A stretch of 7,724 bases of DNA from Treponema sp. (GTDB taxonomy: Bacteria; Spirochaetota; Spirochaetia; Treponematales; Breznakiellaceae): positions 1 to 7,724 of the forward strand of contig JAISFT010000209.1 in the NCBI GenBank assembly GCA_031263435.1, read 5' to 3'. A program made the translations under genes and the position numbers. The number at the start of each line of letters is the position of its first letter. Position 1 is the first letter of the stretch. This document shows, in pieces, positions 7,226-7,724 of this stretch. The notes under the pieces were generated by a model. The model was not told the origin of the DNA, did no database searches, and worked only from the letters and a program-made list of their open reading frames with translations.

Positions 7226-7327
7226 AGGGGGGGCCCGCTACCACGGACAATCTCCCCGCAGCCAGGACCTGGGGCGGAAATACGCAGTATTTCCGCCCCA
7301 GGTCCTTCATTTATTCTGGCCCCCCCT
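7226..7327. repeat. nested palindrome: outer 10-bp stem around a 20-bp hairpin
   Basis: AGGGGGGGCC (7226-7235) is exactly complementary to GGCCCCCCCT (7318-7327). Between these arms lies the perfect 20-bp hairpin at 7264-7306. The 102-bp unit begins 11 bases after the operon's last stop codon. It could be a terminator structure, a REP-like element or a small non-autonomous mobile element. No target-site duplication is obvious. Confidence 0.6.
7264..7306 (+). terminator. strong hairpin ending the ABC operon
   Basis: Bases 7264-7283 (starting AGGACCTGGGGCGG) are perfectly complementary to 7287-7306, leaving a 3-base GCA loop. The next bases, TCATTTATTCT, are AT-rich but not a clean T-run. The stem is unusually long and perfect. 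It likely ends transcription of the four-gene operon or protects its 3' end, and may act on both strands. Confidence 0.65.
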
Positions 7328-7373
7328 CCGCTTCCTAAAAAACCTTGCGGATTTTTATTCCGCTTACCCCCCC

Positions 7374-7391
7374 AATTTGGTGCCTGGCACC
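7374..7391 (+). repeat. 18-bp palindromic repeat, copy 2
   Basis: This is identical over 18 bases to positions 102-119, in the same orientation, and includes the GGTGCC-T-GGCACC palindrome. It ends two bases before the TTGACA of a predicted promoter and so could serve as an operator or protein-binding site there. It is preceded by a run of seven C's (7367-7373). Confidence 0.75.
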
Positions 7392-7393
7392 CG

Positions 7394-7422
7394 TTGACAT
7401 AACGCGCAATTATCCCCATACT
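7394..7422 (+). promoter_or_regulatory. sigma70-type promoter reading toward the right edge
   Basis: An exact TTGACA (7394-7399), a 17-bp spacer and CATACT (7417-7422, four of six consensus bases) make a good promoter. Transcription would begin near 7429. Downstream are AAAGGA (7430-7435) and an open frame from the ATG at 7449. Two AACGTT palindromes (7436-7441 and 7443-7448) and a second CATACTGT (7452-7459, first copy at 7417-7424) lie over the start region and could bind a regulator. Confidence 0.55.
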
Positions 7423-7448
7423 GTTGCACAAAGGAAACGTTCAACGTT

Positions 7449-7724
7449 ATGCATACTGTAACAGTTTTTAACAGCGTCCTACCCCCCTTAAACTTGATCC
7501 ATAACTTTGCACCTTTTGTATATCTCTCTTCCCTGCGGCAAAGGCTAAACTTGACCTGCACTAAAGTGTACTGCAGGGCCGGGGAAAAGACCGGAAAAAT
7601 CTTTGGAATTCCCTGCCGGACGTATCAGAGATACGATGTATTGAAAATAGCGGAGGCAGACTCTACAAGCTTTTTTTCGGGATTTTTCCCGGCCCTGATA
7701 GAACACATTGTTTTGTGGGTCAAG
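7449..7724 (+). CDS. possible 5' part of an unknown gene running off the right edge
   Basis: From ATG 7449 the frame stays open for 92 codons to the last base of the window. The product starts MHTVTVFNSVLPPLN and the visible part ends FFPALIEHIVLWVK. I recognise no family. In favour: a good promoter just upstream, AAAGGA, and the absence of stops. Against: 13 bases between AGGA and the ATG is long, codon use includes ATA, AGA, AGG and TTA, which are rare in the neighbouring genes, a 14-bp inverted repeat lies within it, and a second frame (7565-7724) is also open. It may be a transferred gene or no gene at all. Confidence 0.25.
   Translation, partial: MHTVTVFNSVLPPLNLIHNFAPFVYLSSLRQRLNLTCTKVYCRAGEKTGKIFGIPCRTYQRYDVLKIAEADSTSFFSGFFPALIEHIVLWVK
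7574..7697. repeat. inverted repeat enclosing ~95 bases, possible structured RNA or mini-element
   Basis: CAGGGCCGGG (7574-7583) is complementary to CCCGGCCCTG (7688-7697). Inward, one G-T wobble and four A-T pairs extend the stem (7584-7588 with 7683-7687). Inside lie a perfect 6-bp hairpin CGTATC-AGA-GATACG (7621-7635) and a GGAATTCC palindrome (7605-7612). No T-tract follows. It could be a structured transcript, terminal repeats of a tiny mobile element, or incidental structure inside a gene. I cannot match it to a known RNA family such as 6S, SRP or tmRNA. Confidence 0.45.

Noticed and set aside
7227..7373. G7 and C7 homopolymer runs as phase-variation tracts
   Set aside because: They lie outside coding regions and not between promoter boxes, and two of them simply pair as the outer stem of the nested palindrome.
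7494..7524. A possible promoter, TTGATC with TATATC
   Set aside because: The spacer is 19 bp and both boxes are only partial matches; the promoter at 7394 is clearly better.
1..7724. CRISPR arrays, tRNA or rRNA genes, recognisable transposase
   Set aside because: I saw no regular spaced repeats, no tRNA-like cloverleaf and no rRNA or transposase motif on either strand.

Overview
The window suggests a moderately GC-rich bacterium, with coding DNA richer in CGG, GGG, CTG and GCC codons than the spacers. It is probably a free-living or gut-associated spirochaete of the Treponema group. That guess rests on the gene set (a FadD15-type acyl-CoA ligase beside a Gld-like ABC cassette) and on short intergenic hairpins. 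It is an inference from memory, not something the window proves.

Layout. Positions 1-101 probably hold the acidic 3' end of an upstream gene. Positions 102-390 are non-coding and dense in small palindromes; they end in a TTGACA promoter for the first complete gene, a long-chain acyl-CoA synthetase (391-2385). An intrinsic terminator follows (2405-2452). Its loop and 3' arm contain the -35 box of the next promoter, so transcription of one unit ends where the next begins. From 2480 to 7215 lies a tightly packed four-gene operon: an ABC ATPase, a six-helix ABC-2 permease, a GldG-like auxiliary membrane protein and a DUF4340 protein. The genes overlap by 4 nt or are separated by 3 and 12 nt. A perfect 20-bp hairpin nested inside a 10-bp outer stem closes the operon (7226-7327).

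The last ~510 bases contain no complete gene. They hold a second exact copy of an 18-bp palindromic repeat (first copy at 102-119), a good sigma70-type promoter abutting that repeat, a doubled AACGTT motif flanked by CATACTGT repeats, and an open frame from 7449 that runs off the right edge. A 14-bp inverted repeat (7575-7588 with 7683-7696) overlaps that frame, so this end could be a partial gene, a structured RNA or a small mobile element.

How the genes fit together. The ligase activates fatty acids and is a separate transcription unit. The four operon genes look like one membrane complex: the ATPase drives the permease, while two proteins with large extracytoplasmic domains and short membrane anchors form the outer part. 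Related gldA/gldF/gldG genes are known from gliding Bacteroidetes. In a non-gliding host the substrate is unknown, and this cassette is the best candidate here for a poorly described system.
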